A DNA stretch of 64,000 nt from Taeniopygia guttata. Its lineage: Eukaryota; Chordata; Aves; Passeriformes; Estrildidae. The DNA is taken from positions 2,971,501-3,035,500 of the forward strand of contig NC_133060.1 in NCBI RefSeq assembly GCF_048771995.1, given 5' to 3'. Positions 1 to 12,552 of the stretch are shown one piece after another. Made by a program: the position numbers and the translations under genes. The notes under the pieces are model-generated. The model was given only the letters and a program-made list of their open reading frames with translations, was not told where the DNA came from and searched no databases. Each line of letters opens with the position of its first letter. The stretch's first letter is position 1.

Positions 1-545
1 CTTCCCACCCACAGGTGCTCACATCGACCCCGGGTTCTCAGCCCCAGCTCCAGGGGCACTTTCCTCCCTGGCACAGATGCTGCTCACAGCTCATTTTCCT
101 GTGCCAACCAAAAAACCCAAACCCTGGTGCTGCCACAGCCATTGGAAAGAGCTGATGCACTTGCTTCACATTTTCAGGTCATCCTCACAGCCAGAAGAGC
201 TGCAACAGCGTAAATCCCAAAGCCAATTGTTGCTGGAGACTGCAGAATATTTGTTTGTGTTGAGGCTCGAGTGCTCTGGGAATTCCCTTCCCCATGTGCA
301 GAAACCCCCAGCTGCTGCTCCCAGTGCGGGGTCACCCTGTGCTCACAGGGCTCTGCAGCCCCTGGAGAATTTGCCTCTGACCATGGCCTCGTTTCCTTGA
401 AGTAAGGAGCTTCTCCTCCCACCATCTCGTGTTGCCGTGCGTGGCCAGTCCGAGCGGGCGCCGGCGGACGCGCGGGAGGAGCGGGGAGGCGGCCGCTGCT
501 TTCCCCCGGGCGCTGCGGGCTCAGTCTGAGCGCACGGACAGACGG
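1..545. other. left flank, no gene recognised
   Basis: Mixed-composition DNA before the minisatellite. Short open frames exist on both strands, but none has a recognisable domain or convincing splice structure. The last 100 bases are GC-rich and lead into the tandem array. I see nothing I can name. Confidence 0.5.
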
Positions 546-1275
546 ATGGTGGACACGGGGCTGGGGGCGGACACGGGGCTGGGGGCGGACACGGGGCTGG
601 GGGCGGACACGGGGCTGGGGGCGGACACGGGGCTCGGGGCACACACGGGGCTGGGGGCACACACAGGGCTCGGGGCACACACAGGGCACACTCGGGGCAC
701 ACTTGGGGCACACATGGGGCACACACGGGGCACAAACGGGGCACACACGGGGCACACACGGGGCTTGGGGCACACACAGGGCACACACGGGGCACACTCG
801 GGGCACACTCGGGGCTCGGGGCACACACGGGGCACACACAGGGCACACTCGGGGCACACACGGGGCACACACAGGGCACACACGGGGCACACACGGGGCA
901 CACTCGGGGCACACACGGGGCACACACAGGGCACACACGGGGCACACTCGGGGCACACACGGGGCTGGGGGCGGACACGGGGCTGGGGGCGGACACGGGG
1001 CTGGGGGCGGACACGGGGCACACACAGGGCACACACGGGGCTCGGGGCACACACGGGGCACACTCGGGGCACACACGGGGCTCGGGGCACACACGGGGCA
1101 CACACAGGGCACACACGGGGCTCGGGGCACACACGGGGCACACTCGGGGCACACTCGGGGCTCGGGGCACACATGGGGCACACACGGGGCACACTCGGGG
1201 CACACACGGGGCACACACGGGGCACACTCGGGGCACACACGGGGCTCGGGGCACACACGGGGCTCGGGGCACATT
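546..1275. repeat. GC-rich minisatellite, 11-bp unit with 17-18-bp variants
   Basis: An uninterrupted array of an 11-bp unit (GGGGCACACAC and variants such as GGGGCACACTC), mixed with a longer GGGGCTGGGGGCGGACAC-type variant at both the start and the middle (about 960-1015). Eleven is not a multiple of three and the unit lacks stop triplets, so every frame on both strands stays open. The long Cys/Pro/Val or Gly/His/Thr 'proteins' read here are therefore artefacts. Confidence 0.9.
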
Positions 1276-1670
1276 CGGGTTTATTGTGGGTGCGGCTTCC
1301 CGAGGCCCCCGGGCACCGGCGGGGTACCTGATCTATCCCCCGAACTGGGCGAGGGGGAAACGGACCCGCGGCCGATGAGGACGGAGCGGGGGCAGGGAAA
1401 CCCCCCGGGAAAGCAGGAGACCCCGGGAACGGGGCGGGCATGGGAAAGGCGGGGGCGGAGGGAGCGACCGCGTGGCGAGGGGGAGGGAGGCAGGGTCACA
1501 GCACAAGGGGAACCGCGTGGGGAGCGGCAGGGGGAATGGGGGAAAGAAGAAAAATTACAACTCCCACATTCGTCTGTGTCGTGGGAGAGAGAGGGGCAAA
1601 TCCAGGAGAAAAAAGGGAAAAAAGGAGATTTCCCCCCATTGTTCCTTCATCTCCCCACCTCCAATTCAAT
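1276..1670. other. purine-rich flank, no gene seen
   Basis: GC-rich then G/A-rich sequence between the two minisatellites. No protein family, splice structure or transposon end is recognisable. Confidence 0.5.
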
Positions 1671-1675
1671 AGCAG

Positions 1676-1945
1676 GGAGTTATCAATAAACAATAGCAGT
1701 GAACTGTGAATAATCAATAGCAGGGAGTGATCAATAATCAGTATCAGTGAGTTATCAATAATCAATAGCAGTGAAATATCAATAATCAATAGCAGGGAGT
1801 TATCAATAATCAGTATCTGCGAGTTATCAATGATCAATAGCAGTGAATTATCAATAATCACTAGCAGGGAGTTGTCAATAGTGAATACCAGATTATCAAT
1901 AATCAATAGCAGGGAGTTATCAATCATCAATAGCAGTGCATCATT
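1676..1945. repeat. AT-rich 24-bp minisatellite
   Basis: About eleven imperfect copies of a 24-bp unit built from ATCAATAATCAATAGCAGGGAGTT, with GGGAG/GTGAA alternation between copies. The composition shifts abruptly from the GC-rich array upstream. Confidence 0.85.
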
Positions 1946-2600
1946 CAATCTGCATTTTTCACAATATTACAAAGAAATCAATCCAATATTCATTATTGAA
2001 TAATGATTACTAATTAATAACCATTACAAAGAAATTTATCCTATATCAATTAAGTATTGATAATTAATTAGTCAATATTACAGGGAAATAAATCCAATAG
2101 TAATTAATAATTCTTTATTAATCCCAGCATTACCAAGAAATAGACGCATTATCTATTGATTATTAATTTATCAACACTAAAAAGTAATCGATCTATTATT
2201 AATTATTAAGGATAAATAAATCAATATTACAAAGACATCAAGCCAATATTAATTATTAATTATTGATTATTAATAACCAATATTAGAGAAATTAATCATA
2301 TATTATTATTAGTTATTGATTATTAATCAATATCACAACAGAATCAACCTATGTTATCAAATATTATTAATTATTAATTACTCGATATTACAGAAACTTT
2401 TATCCACTCTTTATTATTATTTATTATTAATCAATATTACAGAGAAATAAAACCTATGTCAAGTATTTATCACTAATTAATCAATATCAAAATTATTCGT
2501 TCCAGAATTAGTTATTAATTATTGATTATTGATCAGTGTCACACAGGAATTGATCCCATGCAAAACCAGCCCAGGATAGCAACAGGGGGCTGGGGATGGA
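1946..2600. repeat. AT-rich low-complexity block
   Basis: Degenerate sequence dominated by ATTAATTATTAAT-like words with periodic 'caatattacaaagaaat' segments spaced roughly 60-70 bp apart. It looks like a decayed AT-rich tandem array. No coding potential. Confidence 0.6.
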
Positions 2601-2619
2601 AACTGAGCACAGCAACAGG

Positions 2620-3010
2620 GGCTGGTGATGTTTGCCTGTGAAGGAACCGAGTTGCCACAGGCACTCAGAGAGGTTCCATGGGGACTTCCCAAGTCTCCAG
2701 GCTCTTCAAGAGCTGGAATGTCACACACAGAGAGACAGGGGCTCCGTGGAGACCTGCCAGGGCTTTCTGGGGATGGTAAGGAGCCGAGTGGTCAGAGGCA
2801 GTCACAGCCATTCCATGGTGACATCCCAGTGCACCTTGTGCTGCAAAGGCACCGATCTGTCACAGGCACTCACAGGGGCTCCACGGTGACATCCCAGGAG
2901 TGCCCAGGCTGCCAAAGAGGCGGGAGGTCCCAGACACTCACGGGGTTTCTGTCACAAGTAGAGTGGGAGCTTCGGGCAAAAGCATTATTTCTTTATTGGA
3001 GGAACTCCTG
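2620..3010. repeat. diverged tandem repeat (order of 100 bp)
   Basis: Three or four diverged copies of a segment containing 'cacaggcactcacag...ggctccatggtgacatccc' can be followed through this stretch. Open frames here follow the repeat and carry no recognisable domain. Confidence 0.45.
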
Positions 3011-3254
3011 CTGAATCATGAGATGGAGAAATGATACCCAGCAGCCACCCTGAAACCCCAAAACCCTCCAGGACGTTTAGACTTCTAAAATTTGTTCAAA
3101 GAGAGGAGCCTCTGAGTGGCTGGATCCAATCCCAGCCCCAGACTTTCTCAAAGGTGTAAAAGATTGGACAGGTGGAATTGAACTTCAGTGCAATTTGTCC
3201 CACAGGATTAGCGATGGAATCCCAGATATATTTATAGAAATGTAGTGGAACAGT

Positions 3255-4545
3255 TCATACTGAGTGCTACCACACAGCACTTACAGGATGGCCAGGGTAC
3301 CAGACCCAGGCAGCATGGGTTTACACAGGGCAGATCATGTCTGAGCAACCTGGTCTCCTTCTATGACCGGGTGACCCACTTGGTGGATGCAGGCAGGGCT
3401 GTCTGTGGATGTTGGCTATTTAGACTCCAGCAAGGCCTTTGATGCTGTCTCCCACAGCACACTCCTGGAAAAGCTGCAGCCCACGGCTGGGCCAGGAGCG
3501 CTCTGTGCTGGGTTAGGAACTGGCTGCATGGCCGGCCCAGAGAGCGGTGGTGAGCGGTGCTGCATCCAGCTGGGGACAGGCACCAGTGGTGTCCCTCAGG
3601 GCTCTGTGCTGGGACCAGTTCTATTGAATATTTTTATAGACGACATGGATGAGGGCATTGAGTCCTTCATTGGTCAATTTGCAGACGATACTAAGCTGGG
3701 AGCTTGTGTTGATCTGTTGGAAGGAAGGAGGGCTCTGCAGAGAGATTTGGATCGATTGGACGGATGGGCAGAGTCCAACAGCATGAAGTTTACTAAGTCT
3801 AAGTGCCGAGTTCTGCATTTTGGACACAAAAATCCCCTACAGCATTACAGGTTGGGGACAGTGTGGCTGGACAGTGTCCAGGCAGAAAGGGACCCGGGGG
3901 TGCTGGTGGACAGCCGGTTGGATATGAGCCAGCAGTGTGCCTCGGTGGCCAAGAAGGCCAATGGCTCCTGGCCTGCATTAGGAATTGTGTGACCAGCAGG
4001 AGCAGGGAGGTCATTCTCCCCCTGTACTCGGCGCTGGTGAGACCGCACCTTGAGTGCTGTGTCCCGTTCTGGGCCCTCAGTTCAGGAAGGACATTGAGAT
4101 GCTTGAGCACGTCCAGAGGAGGCAACGAGGCGGGCGAGGGGCTTGGAACACAAGCCCTGTGAGGAATGTTTGAGGGAGTTGTTTAGCCTGGAGAAGAGGA
4201 GGCTCAGAGGTGACCTTACTGCTCTCTGCAGCTCCTGAAGGGAGGCTGCAGACAGGTGGGGTCGGTCTCTTCCACCGGGCAGCAACTGGCAGAACAAGAG
4301 GACACAGCCTCAAGCTTTGTCAGGGAAGGTTTAGGTTGGATATTAGGAAAAACTTTTTCACTGAAAGAATAATAAAATACTGGAATTGTCTTCCTAGGGA
4401 GGTGGTGGAATCACTATCTCTGGATATGTTTTAAAAAAGACTGGATTTGGCGCTTGGTGCTATAGTCTGGTTGTGGTGTTAGGGCACAGGTTGGACTTGA
4501 TGATCTTAGAGGTCTCTTCCAACCTCATTATTCTGTGATACCGTG
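3255..4545 (+). mobile_element. CR1 LINE, 5'-truncated ORF2 fragment plus 3' end
   Basis: A non-LTR retrotransposon of the avian CR1 type. The 3387-3992 frame reads as the CR1 reverse transcriptase domain, with an SKAFD-type motif, VPQGSVLGP, and the FADDTKLG motif that contains the catalytic aspartates. The frame shifts near 3400 (from the 3245-3442 frame) and again near 3990 (into a frame ending near 4160), so the copy is dead. The 3' part carries the usual CR1 untranslated end, with 'ttggacttgatgatcttaga' and the terminal ATTCTGTGAT-type repeat at about 4530-4545. It ends exactly where homology to the right arm of the inverted repeat begins. Confidence 0.92.
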
Positions 4546-4619
4546 ATTAAAAAATAAAGTTGTTTCCTTTTACTCTCTTAATCTTAATAAGAGTGCGTGA
4601 GTTATTTTGTGTCCTGGTG

Positions 4620-4880
4620 CAACAGTGTGACATCACAGTGGCTGTGTAACCTCACAGAGATCAGTGTCACATCACAGAGATGTCTGTGTGACATCACAGG
4701 GTCAGTGTGACATCACAGAGATGTCTGTGTGATATCACAGGGGCAGTGTGACATCACAGAGATGTCCGAGTGACATCACAGAGAGCTGTGTGACATCACA
4801 GGGGCAATATGACATCCCATAGATGTCTGTGTGACATCACAGGGGTGTGTGACATCACAGGAAGGCTGTGTAATTTCACC
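4620..4880. repeat. TGTGACATCACA satellite, left copy
   Basis: Tandem array of units of about 19-40 bp built on 'gtgtgacatcacagagatgtct'. The mirrored array in the right arm (58,740-59,375) is about 2.4 times longer. Confidence 0.85.
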
Positions 4881-5228
4881 CTGCTCTTGTAAATGCTTTA
4901 AAGTTTTCTTAAAAGTTTTCTCTGCCTCCTAATGTTTACATATTTCTACTAGAGTTCTCATGCACTGTTCATGTAAAAAATAATTGTTGTACTTTCTTCC
5001 TTATAAGAAGAGAGAATTGGTGGAGTGTTAGTTTAACCAGTGAAGTTAGAGAAGTAGATAGGTCCAAAGGCCAAATGGACTGTTGGATCTCACCCCAATG
5101 TATGGTTCATCCCACACCTGTAACCCTCCCCTGAAGCATCAGGTGTCTGTGACCCCATTGGCCCAGGTCTTGTTCCAGCCCACCTTGAAACCCCCTGATA
5201 AGGAGTCTCTGAGGAGCCAGACGCCCTC

Positions 5229-5335
5229 TTGGAATTTCCCCTCTCTTGGAATTTCCCCTCTCTTGGAATTTCCCCTCTCTTGGAACTCCCCTTCTCCTGG
5301 AACTCCCCCCCTCTTGGAACTTCCACCCTCTCCTG
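5229..5335. repeat. 17-bp minisatellite (left arm)
   Basis: Short array of TCTTGGAATTTCCCCTC grading into TCCTGGAACTCCCC variants. The mirrored copy is at about 58,285-58,390. The in-frame Pro/Leu/Ser-rich reading is a repeat artefact. Confidence 0.75.
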
Positions 5336-5869
5336 GAGCATCCTCTTGTCTCTCTCTCCCCCTTGTCTCTCCCTCCCCAGTCCCTCAGGCCCTGCCCCGT
5401 GCTGCGTCTGGCGGCTCCACGCAGGACCTTTCCCCCTCTGTAACAAACCTGATATTCTAAGAGCAGCCTTCAGAGATCTCTCGTCTCCATCCATCCAAAC
5501 CCTCCTGGAGCACAGCGTCCCCGCACCTCTCTGCCACACAACCTGGCAGCAGCCTGGGCCAGTTCCCCTCTGCCTGAGCGTGCCAGGCAGCAGACGGGGC
5601 TGGGACAAGTCCCTCCCAGCTGTCCCTGTTTGTGTGCCAGACGCCTCTAAGGGTGGGGTGGGGGGCACAAACCAGGGCCCCTCAGAGGCTCACAGGGAGG
5701 CCCCACAGCCCCTCCTGCCCACAGCCAAATCTCTCCAGACTGCTCTGCCAGGGCTGGCAGCCTTGGGTTCCTCTGCCACCATTGCATGGCTCTGTACCCT
5801 GCATTGCTCTACTTCAATTCTTTTGCCGTTAGGTAAAACAGAACACACCACCCAGTTCCAAAACAGGGC

Positions 5870-6245
5870 AACAGAGACAGTCAGAAAACAGAGCACCCGA
5901 GAGGTGGAGGTATTCAGTTTTGTGAAGAACAGGCCCCAAGGAGACTTTATTGCCGCTTTCCAAGACTTCAGAGTGGCATTGAAGAAAGTGGGGGACACCT
6001 TTTTTAACAGGGACAGTTACAATAGAATGTGGGTGAATAGTTTTAAACACAAAGGGGATCTAATCAGAGTAGGTCTAAGGAAGAACTGGTTTACTCGGAG
6101 CATGGTGCCACCCTGGCACAGGTTGTCCCAGGACTTGTAGGTGCCCCATCCCTGGAACCATCCCAGGTCAGGTGGGACAGGGCTCTGAGCAACCTGATCT
6201 CTTTAAAGATGTCCCTGCTCGTTGCAGGACACTTGGACCAGAGGA
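5870..6245 (+). mobile_element. CR1 3'-end fragment (left arm)
   Basis: Old CR1-type 3' sequence, with recognisable 'ccatccctggaa', 'gggctctgagcaacctgatct' and 'gatgtccctgctc' words in CR1 order. It is truncated at both ends and lies just 3' of the last recognised kinase exon, where the missing C-terminal exon would be expected. The mirrored copy is at about 57,400-57,775. Confidence 0.65.
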
Positions 6246-6417
6246 CTTTACAGAGCCCTGCCAGCCCAGCCCAGCCCAGCACTGCTCAGCATTTTCATTT
6301 GAAGAGCACCAAGAGTGGAGGTGAGGAGGAAGGGGGCTCATCTGATGCCTCGGGCCTCACTGGAGGAGGAGCCCATCCCTCGCACACTCTTTCACCTGCA
6401 GCCCCTTTGCGTTTTAC

Positions 6418-9400
6418 CTGCAGGAGCTCGTCGGCAGACCAGCGCCGCTCCTCGTCTCTCTGCAGGCAGCAGCTCAGGAAGTCACGCAGCCAAGCCGAGA
6501 GGAGCCTGGGCTGCCGCAGCTGAGGCGTCCCTGCTGTGGCTCTCAGGTGTTTAGTCTGGAGAAAAAGGGAACACGAGGCTCCACCTGCTTCTTTCCCATC
6601 TGTAACTGCTCTCCAGAGCCCATTGTTTAACCTCCATTCTGCAGTGGCAGTTTCTGCCCTGGCAGAGACCCAGAGATGACTTTCCTTTACCAACAAAAAG
6701 CCCAAACTCTGATGCCACCACAGCTTTGCCAACATCCTGCCAATCTTGCCTTGGCAGCCGATTTCATTGACTGACCTAGTTAGTGGGAACTACATCAGCA
6801 AAAGCACATCTCCTTCTCTGAGGATTCACACCAGCTGGACAGCCTTTTTGGAAGGGGGACTTTGCTATGTTAACCAATTCCAAGGATTAGTACATGAACG
6901 GCATCTCTGCAGTGCTTGTTGGTCCCTTAAGCACAGTTGCCATAGAACGAGACTCATCAAGTTTTTTGTCCTGCTCTTGAAAACTATGGTAATTGGAAGA
7001 AAAGATAGGAAATCCATCAGTTAATCCCCAGGTAAAGAAACAAACATTTACAATCCCATATTCAACACAGACACATTAAGATGCATGCACAAATGTATTG
7101 GGATGAAGATGCCTGCTTGGGCACACAGGAGCCACCTGCAGCTCTGTCTCTCAGCAGTCTTCTTATGCAGCAAAAGAAAAACTTTTCCTGCTCAGAAAAA
7201 GGAGAAATGCCATCCCTATGGACACCCTCTGCTCGTTTGCCTACTCAAGTCAATGCATGAGTGGTAGGCCCATCCCAGAAAATGCCAGGAAACAAACAGG
7301 AGGTTTTGGCGGGCTCTCCCCCTCACCAGGCTCCGGCTTGGTGACGTGGAGAACGTGACTTGGGCTATGAGAGAAACACGGCCACTAAGTGTTTCAGCAA
7401 CACTGCACAAGAAGCAGAAGGGACTCTGTGGCCTTGAAGCCTCATGCCCAGGTTTCAGGCATGTTTCCCAGTGAGCAGAAACTGCACAGGGGGTTAAGTT
7501 CCTCTCTAGAAACCACTGTTTTAGAAACTTTGCTGGGTTTGGGGTTCTTTCCTTCATTTCTGGAAGGATAACACCAGTTCTAAGATGCTCGTTTCTGCTA
7601 TTGGGGTCATCTACACAGACAAAAGAACTGGAACCACTTATAACCCAAAGGAAAGTGTTGCCTGAGAATGGGGTTTGTTTGCATGTGGTAAGGCTTGAGT
7701 TCCACACTGATGCAACCAAAACTACAGCAGATGCTGATGTGTTGCAGGGACATTTTTAGGTGGAAGTAGTTCCAGCAGATGGCAATGGGATTTTGTCCAA
7801 TGGCACGCAGAACACGGGGCAGGTGAGAAAGACAAGCGGGATCAGTATTTGCTCCTTACCGTGGCAGGACTTTGGTTCCAGTAAGGAACATTTTGTTCTA
7901 CCGTTTCAATTCCCACAATCCCAAAAGACCATATGTCCACTTTGGGGCCATATGGTTCACGCATCAGCACTTCAGGCGCCATCCACCAAGGAGTCCCGGC
8001 TACCGAGGACGGTCTCTTCTCCTCAGGGCCGAGCTCAACAGAGATGCCAAAATCAGCTGAGGGGAAAGCAAAATACTGGTTTTATTTGAATTCTGTGCAA
8101 TTAGGAAATTGAGCAAAGGAATTCCCCAGTAGAAGTTTGAGAACGTGCTGTTGAATGTCCTGGACAACTGTCCCTGCTCTGTTTCCTCAGGACTTTAGCC
8201 AAGGAAATATGGTATTGGCGACTTAAAAAATCCCCACATTTTTTACACTGCCTTCAGCTGTGGCTTTTGTTCTTTGGAAGCTTTAGACTTGTAACTGCTT
8301 CCCTCTGGAAGGGACACACACAGAGCAATGCCACTCTTGGCTGCTTGTTCCTCGTCATACCTCTGTGCACATTGCAACCGTGCCATCAGCTCACAGTGGG
8401 GGGGTCCCTGCACTGCCCCCAGCACCATTTTTGGGGAGCTGGCAGTCACTCAAAGCAGCCCCTCACCCCACATCCCTGGAACACTGCACCTGACCAGGAA
8501 TATACTGACCCAGCTTGACAGAGCCGTCGGCTCCGAAAAGGATGTTGCTGCTCGTCACATCTCGGTGGATTACGTGGTTTGAGGGAAGAAAATCCAGTCC
8601 TTGCAGGCACTGAGAGAGAAAACAGAAACAGGAGGGCAAAAATTAGCGCTGTGATTTCATGGCACAAGAAAAGAAACAAAGAATCTAAAAGATGCCCTGT
8701 GCGGGGGAATGGCGAGTAATGGCAGAACGCAGCGCCATTGAGAGGAAGAGCTGCTGCTCCAACACTTGCAGAGCAGGACCTTTCTAAGGAAAGGCATGCC
8801 AGCTTTTGAAAGAGCAACAGCACCTGCTGTTGTTGTACACTGTCCCCTGCAAACCAGCCAGGATGACTGCTGCTGCAGTGGGTGTGCTCAGAAGCAAAGA
8901 GCATTTTGGCTGCACTACTGTGGTTTTTAGCTGAGGACTGAGGGAAATGAGTCTCCCCTTTTTCCTTTACTGTTCGTTTCAAATCCTGCTACCAGCACCT
9001 TTGCTTTTACAAGCAAGGAATGCAGTGAAGACAGGCAAAGGTTTAAGGAGGCAAGATGGAGAACAGCAAATACAAGAGGCAGAGTGAGAATACAACAGCA
9101 GGAGATAAGAGTACAAGAACAGAGTACAGTGAGTGCGAGGGCACTGGCAGGCATTTCACTCGAGATGCTTTTACTTGCCCATAGCATACCAGCAATGCAG
9201 AAACAAAGCTTTATACATGAAACTTCTCCTGTTCTGAGCCCCTGTTTCCCAGACAATCCTGCCCAAACCCTTGGAAGCACAGGTGGGATTGCTGACCTCC
9301 TGACTGATGGATGCTATGTCACCTTCACACAGGCAGGTCTTGCTGATGACATCGCTCAGAGTGCCTCCGTCCATGTACTCCATGAGCAGCCAGAGTTCCT

Positions 9401-11784
9401 CACCCAGAAGGTAGCTGAAAGAAGGAAACAAGGGCACGGGCATGAACGTACATGGCTACATTGCTGTTTGGAAAAGACAGGGGTTGATTCTTGTTTTCAG
9501 GTCCCTTTGAGACAAAGGCAGAATCAAAGCAATAGACATTCCTTCTTGGCTGTGTGTTGTTTGCAATCTGTGCAGTCTCAAGGAGAAAAGAACAGCTGTG
9601 AAAAAGGAGATGTCTTAGATGGCCAGCAAGCGAAAATCTTGGTTTAGTAACAGCCCAGATAAAAAGCCTGTCACGCATGGTGTTTCTGGAAATAAGCACC
9701 TAGTCTTCCTGGCATGCATAGCAATGGAAAAGAAGGGCAACAATCCAAGGGAAATCAGCTTTAGGATGGTTCGCCAGCATTTAAAAATCTTTTTAAAAGC
9801 AATCCCAAAAAAATGTGGAGGCAGTGAACTTAGAGGGTATTAACTTAGTAAGATACAGCTGATCCAGGTTTTGAATAATTTCTGAATAATTTTCGAACTA
9901 CGTGTGCCAGGGAAGACTCATGCAGACAAGATGCACTCTCTTCTCATCCATTGGAGATGAGTAGAGAAATATTAATACAGAATAATTAACAGCTCTACTT
10001 TCTAGAAGTGACCAAAGTGGGTTTTTAACCTCTCGTGTTTGCTGTATGTAAACACACATTCATGGGATAAGTCCATGACCACTCACCTGTCTAAATAATT
10101 CACAACACTGGGACTCCTATGCCTCTTCATGATACTGATTTCATTAACGGTTACTTGCTTCCTCTTCAATCCTTTAAGTATTATTTTCTTTATGGCCACC
10201 TAAAATGACACTGAAAATCAGTAACTTGAGAAGTTGGTGGCACGAGACCACAAGGCACATGGAGCGAGTGATTTTGCAATGACGCAGCCGAGCTGTGCCA
10301 AACTGCCTCGTGATTAGGCACTGCAGGAACTGGAACTGACATTGCAACAGCCCATTGCTCCGCGCCCTTGGAGGCCAGTTACAGGACACGGGGCCACTGA
10401 GGTTTTGCCGTGTCCACTTGCTAACAGTGGTGTCTCAGCTATCACTCACAAACCTCTGAGCCCACTCCCTGCTGCTTTGTATGGGATTCAGAAGAAGTGA
10501 TCCATGCCTCAATACTCTGTGGATACAACTTGGGCGATGGCTTTTAGGGACGCCTTGCAGATCTCTCCCTGTGTGCAGTTCCCAAGTGCAGCACTGCAGG
10601 TGGCTGAGGAACTACCAGTAACTTTCAGATGCATTTTCTGGCAGGCAGAGATGAGAATTCAGGACTCGGAACCTGTCGCCCCAAAGAGCAGTGAGATGCT
10701 CTAAGGCACCACCTTTGTTTTAGCAATTGAGAGCGAGTGAGCACATCCTTCTCCGAAATGAACTGCTGCCCTCTGGGCCTTCTTTTTGGCAGCTGAGAAG
10801 GACAAAGACTGTCCCAAATGTATTTTGCAGGCTGGCACCAGTCTGTGCTTCTTTTGCCTTTTCAGCACAGCTGTACCCAAAGCTCTGGCCACAGCTGCCC
10901 ACACCAGAGGAGAAAGCCCCTCGAGTGAAGCAGAGTCTGCGGGGGCTGTTGACATTTACCTCTCCTCCTGTGGCTTTGTTGAGTGCTCTAACCACAGATC
11001 CTAAATGCCTAGAAACAAAACAGAAGCAGAGAAAGGAGAAGCTGTTTATTTCTTAGAGTGAAAGCCAGCCCACACAGGAGATCTCTGCTGTAAATGCCTA
11101 AAACTTGCAGGATGCAGGAGGGCTCTGTCAGAAGGCAGATGATCCTTTTTCCTCTCAAGTGCATGGGCAGTGCCTGGGCCGGTTGCTGAAGCGTTGGGGT
11201 TTACTGCCTCAGCTCCTAAAGGGAATTGATTCTTTCATCTTGGGTTTCAGTTTCTAAACTGTGTGGTTCCTATCCTGACCGTGCAATATTTCCTTCCACA
11301 AACCATGGGAAAGAAATGTTCCTGAGAACTGTTATTTCACAGCTTTGATAGGGGGTAGGTTGCTCTTTCAGGCAAGCAAGGTTCTTCTTTTTTCATTAGT
11401 GTGGCAGTGTGATTTTGAGACATACAAATATGCTAAAGAAGTTAACACAGAGCTGTCCCACACTTGAGAGACAAAGAGATCTTCCAGGTCCTGTTCCTTG
11501 ATGCAGGCAAGACCTCAGCAGCATGGAGATGTCTCTGACAATGCTTTCTGAGCACACACACAAATTCTGAGCAGCACTGAAGCGATGGGACAATCTATCC
11601 CCAGTATCTGAACACGTTTGCAGCTGGCCTGAGTTCACACTGGATAGATCTTCCAGTGAAACACCTGATATACCAGCAAAACACCTGGCCCATGGTTGTG
11701 TAGAAGTAACTGTGGCTGGACTCACCCCTTGCCAATATCTTCCAGTTCAGTGTATTTCATCTTGGGATTTTCCATGTTCACCAT
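6418..11784 (-). CDS. PAK-type serine/threonine kinase, left-arm copy
   Basis: Seven exons fit one frame with good splice phase: 11784-11726, 11008-10960, 10199-10087, 9414-9297, 8609-8510, 8056-7860 and 6555-6418. They encode about 258 residues of a STE20/PAK kinase domain: the [10 protein letters not shown] glycine loop, VAIKK (ATP-binding lysine), a VNYLD...[11 protein letters not shown] hinge, [21 protein letters not shown] and a C-lobe ending SADELLQ. Family knowledge: PAKs phosphorylate Ser/Thr and normally carry an N-terminal GTPase-binding/autoinhibitory region. None is seen here, and the start ATG lies just after a CR1 fragment. The final C-terminal exon is not recognised. The catalytic-loop lysine expected after HRDx is threonine. 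Compared with the right copy there is one extra AAG codon near the start and scattered substitutions. I infer a duplicated, possibly divergent or non-catalytic kinase. Confidence 0.8.
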
Positions 11785-11796
11785 TTTCCTCCCGTT

Positions 11797-12080
11797 GTCC
11801 AGGCTAAAGCTCCCTCAGCACCCCCTCCTTGGCCTTGTGCTCCACAGCCTTCCCCAGCTCCCGTGTCCTTCTCTGCACACGCTCCAGCCCCTCGAGGACT
11901 TTCTGCTTCAGAGGGGCCCACAAGTGGACACAGCACTCCCAGCCATGGCCGCAGCGCTGCCCAGCCCAGGGGGACGGTCACTGCCCTGCTCCTGCTGCCC
12001 CACTGCTGCTGACACAGGCCAGGGCATCCTTGGCCTTCTTGGCCACCTGGCCACACACTGGCCCACCTTCAGCTGCTCTT
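11797..12080 (-). mobile_element. CR1 fragment upstream of the kinase start (left arm)
   Basis: Read on the minus strand this is CR1 ORF2/3' sequence, matching the words 'caggtggccaagaaggcc', 'gtccacttgtgggcccctct' and 'ctggagcgtgtgcagagaa' seen at 3,930-4,130. It fades out at 'tttagcctggacaacgggag', a few bases before the kinase start codon, so the start region may be partly CR1-derived. The mirrored copy is at about 51,520-51,800. Confidence 0.75.
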
Positions 12081-12552
12081 GACCGGCACCCCTGTGTCCT
12101 TTTGGCCCACGCAGCTCCCCCACCACAAAGTTGCCCGCTTGACTTCAAATAGATCATCCCCAGTTCCAAGATGTCCTTCCTGCCTGGGACAGGGCTTGTG
12201 GCCATCTCCAGGCACCGCTCTCACAGAGATCCCCACAGCTCCAGCCCCTGCCCATCTGCTCTGTCAGCAGCACAAAGGCTTTGGCAGAACCACCAAAGGC
12301 CAAGGGGCTTCTGGCCATTTTCCCTGCAACCCTGCATGCCTGGGCAGCTTGCTGAGCCCAGGATCCCTTTTGTCCCTCTTCCCCTAGGCCCTGCAGAACC
12401 TGGGCAGCAAAAGAAAGATCCTGGGAGTCTGTCTATTACAACACATCCTATATTTATATGCTAAAGTAAAACAAAAAGACAGAAAGAAAAATCTTAAAGA
12501 AACGAAACATTCCTGCTGGCTCAGGCGGCCCCAGCAGACAGAGCCTCTGGGA

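Noticed and set aside
174..1689. Long overlapping open frames on both strands (Cys/Pro/Val-rich and Gly/His/Thr-rich)
   Set aside because: They are produced by an 11-bp repeat without stop triplets. All frames are open together and there is no splice or domain support.
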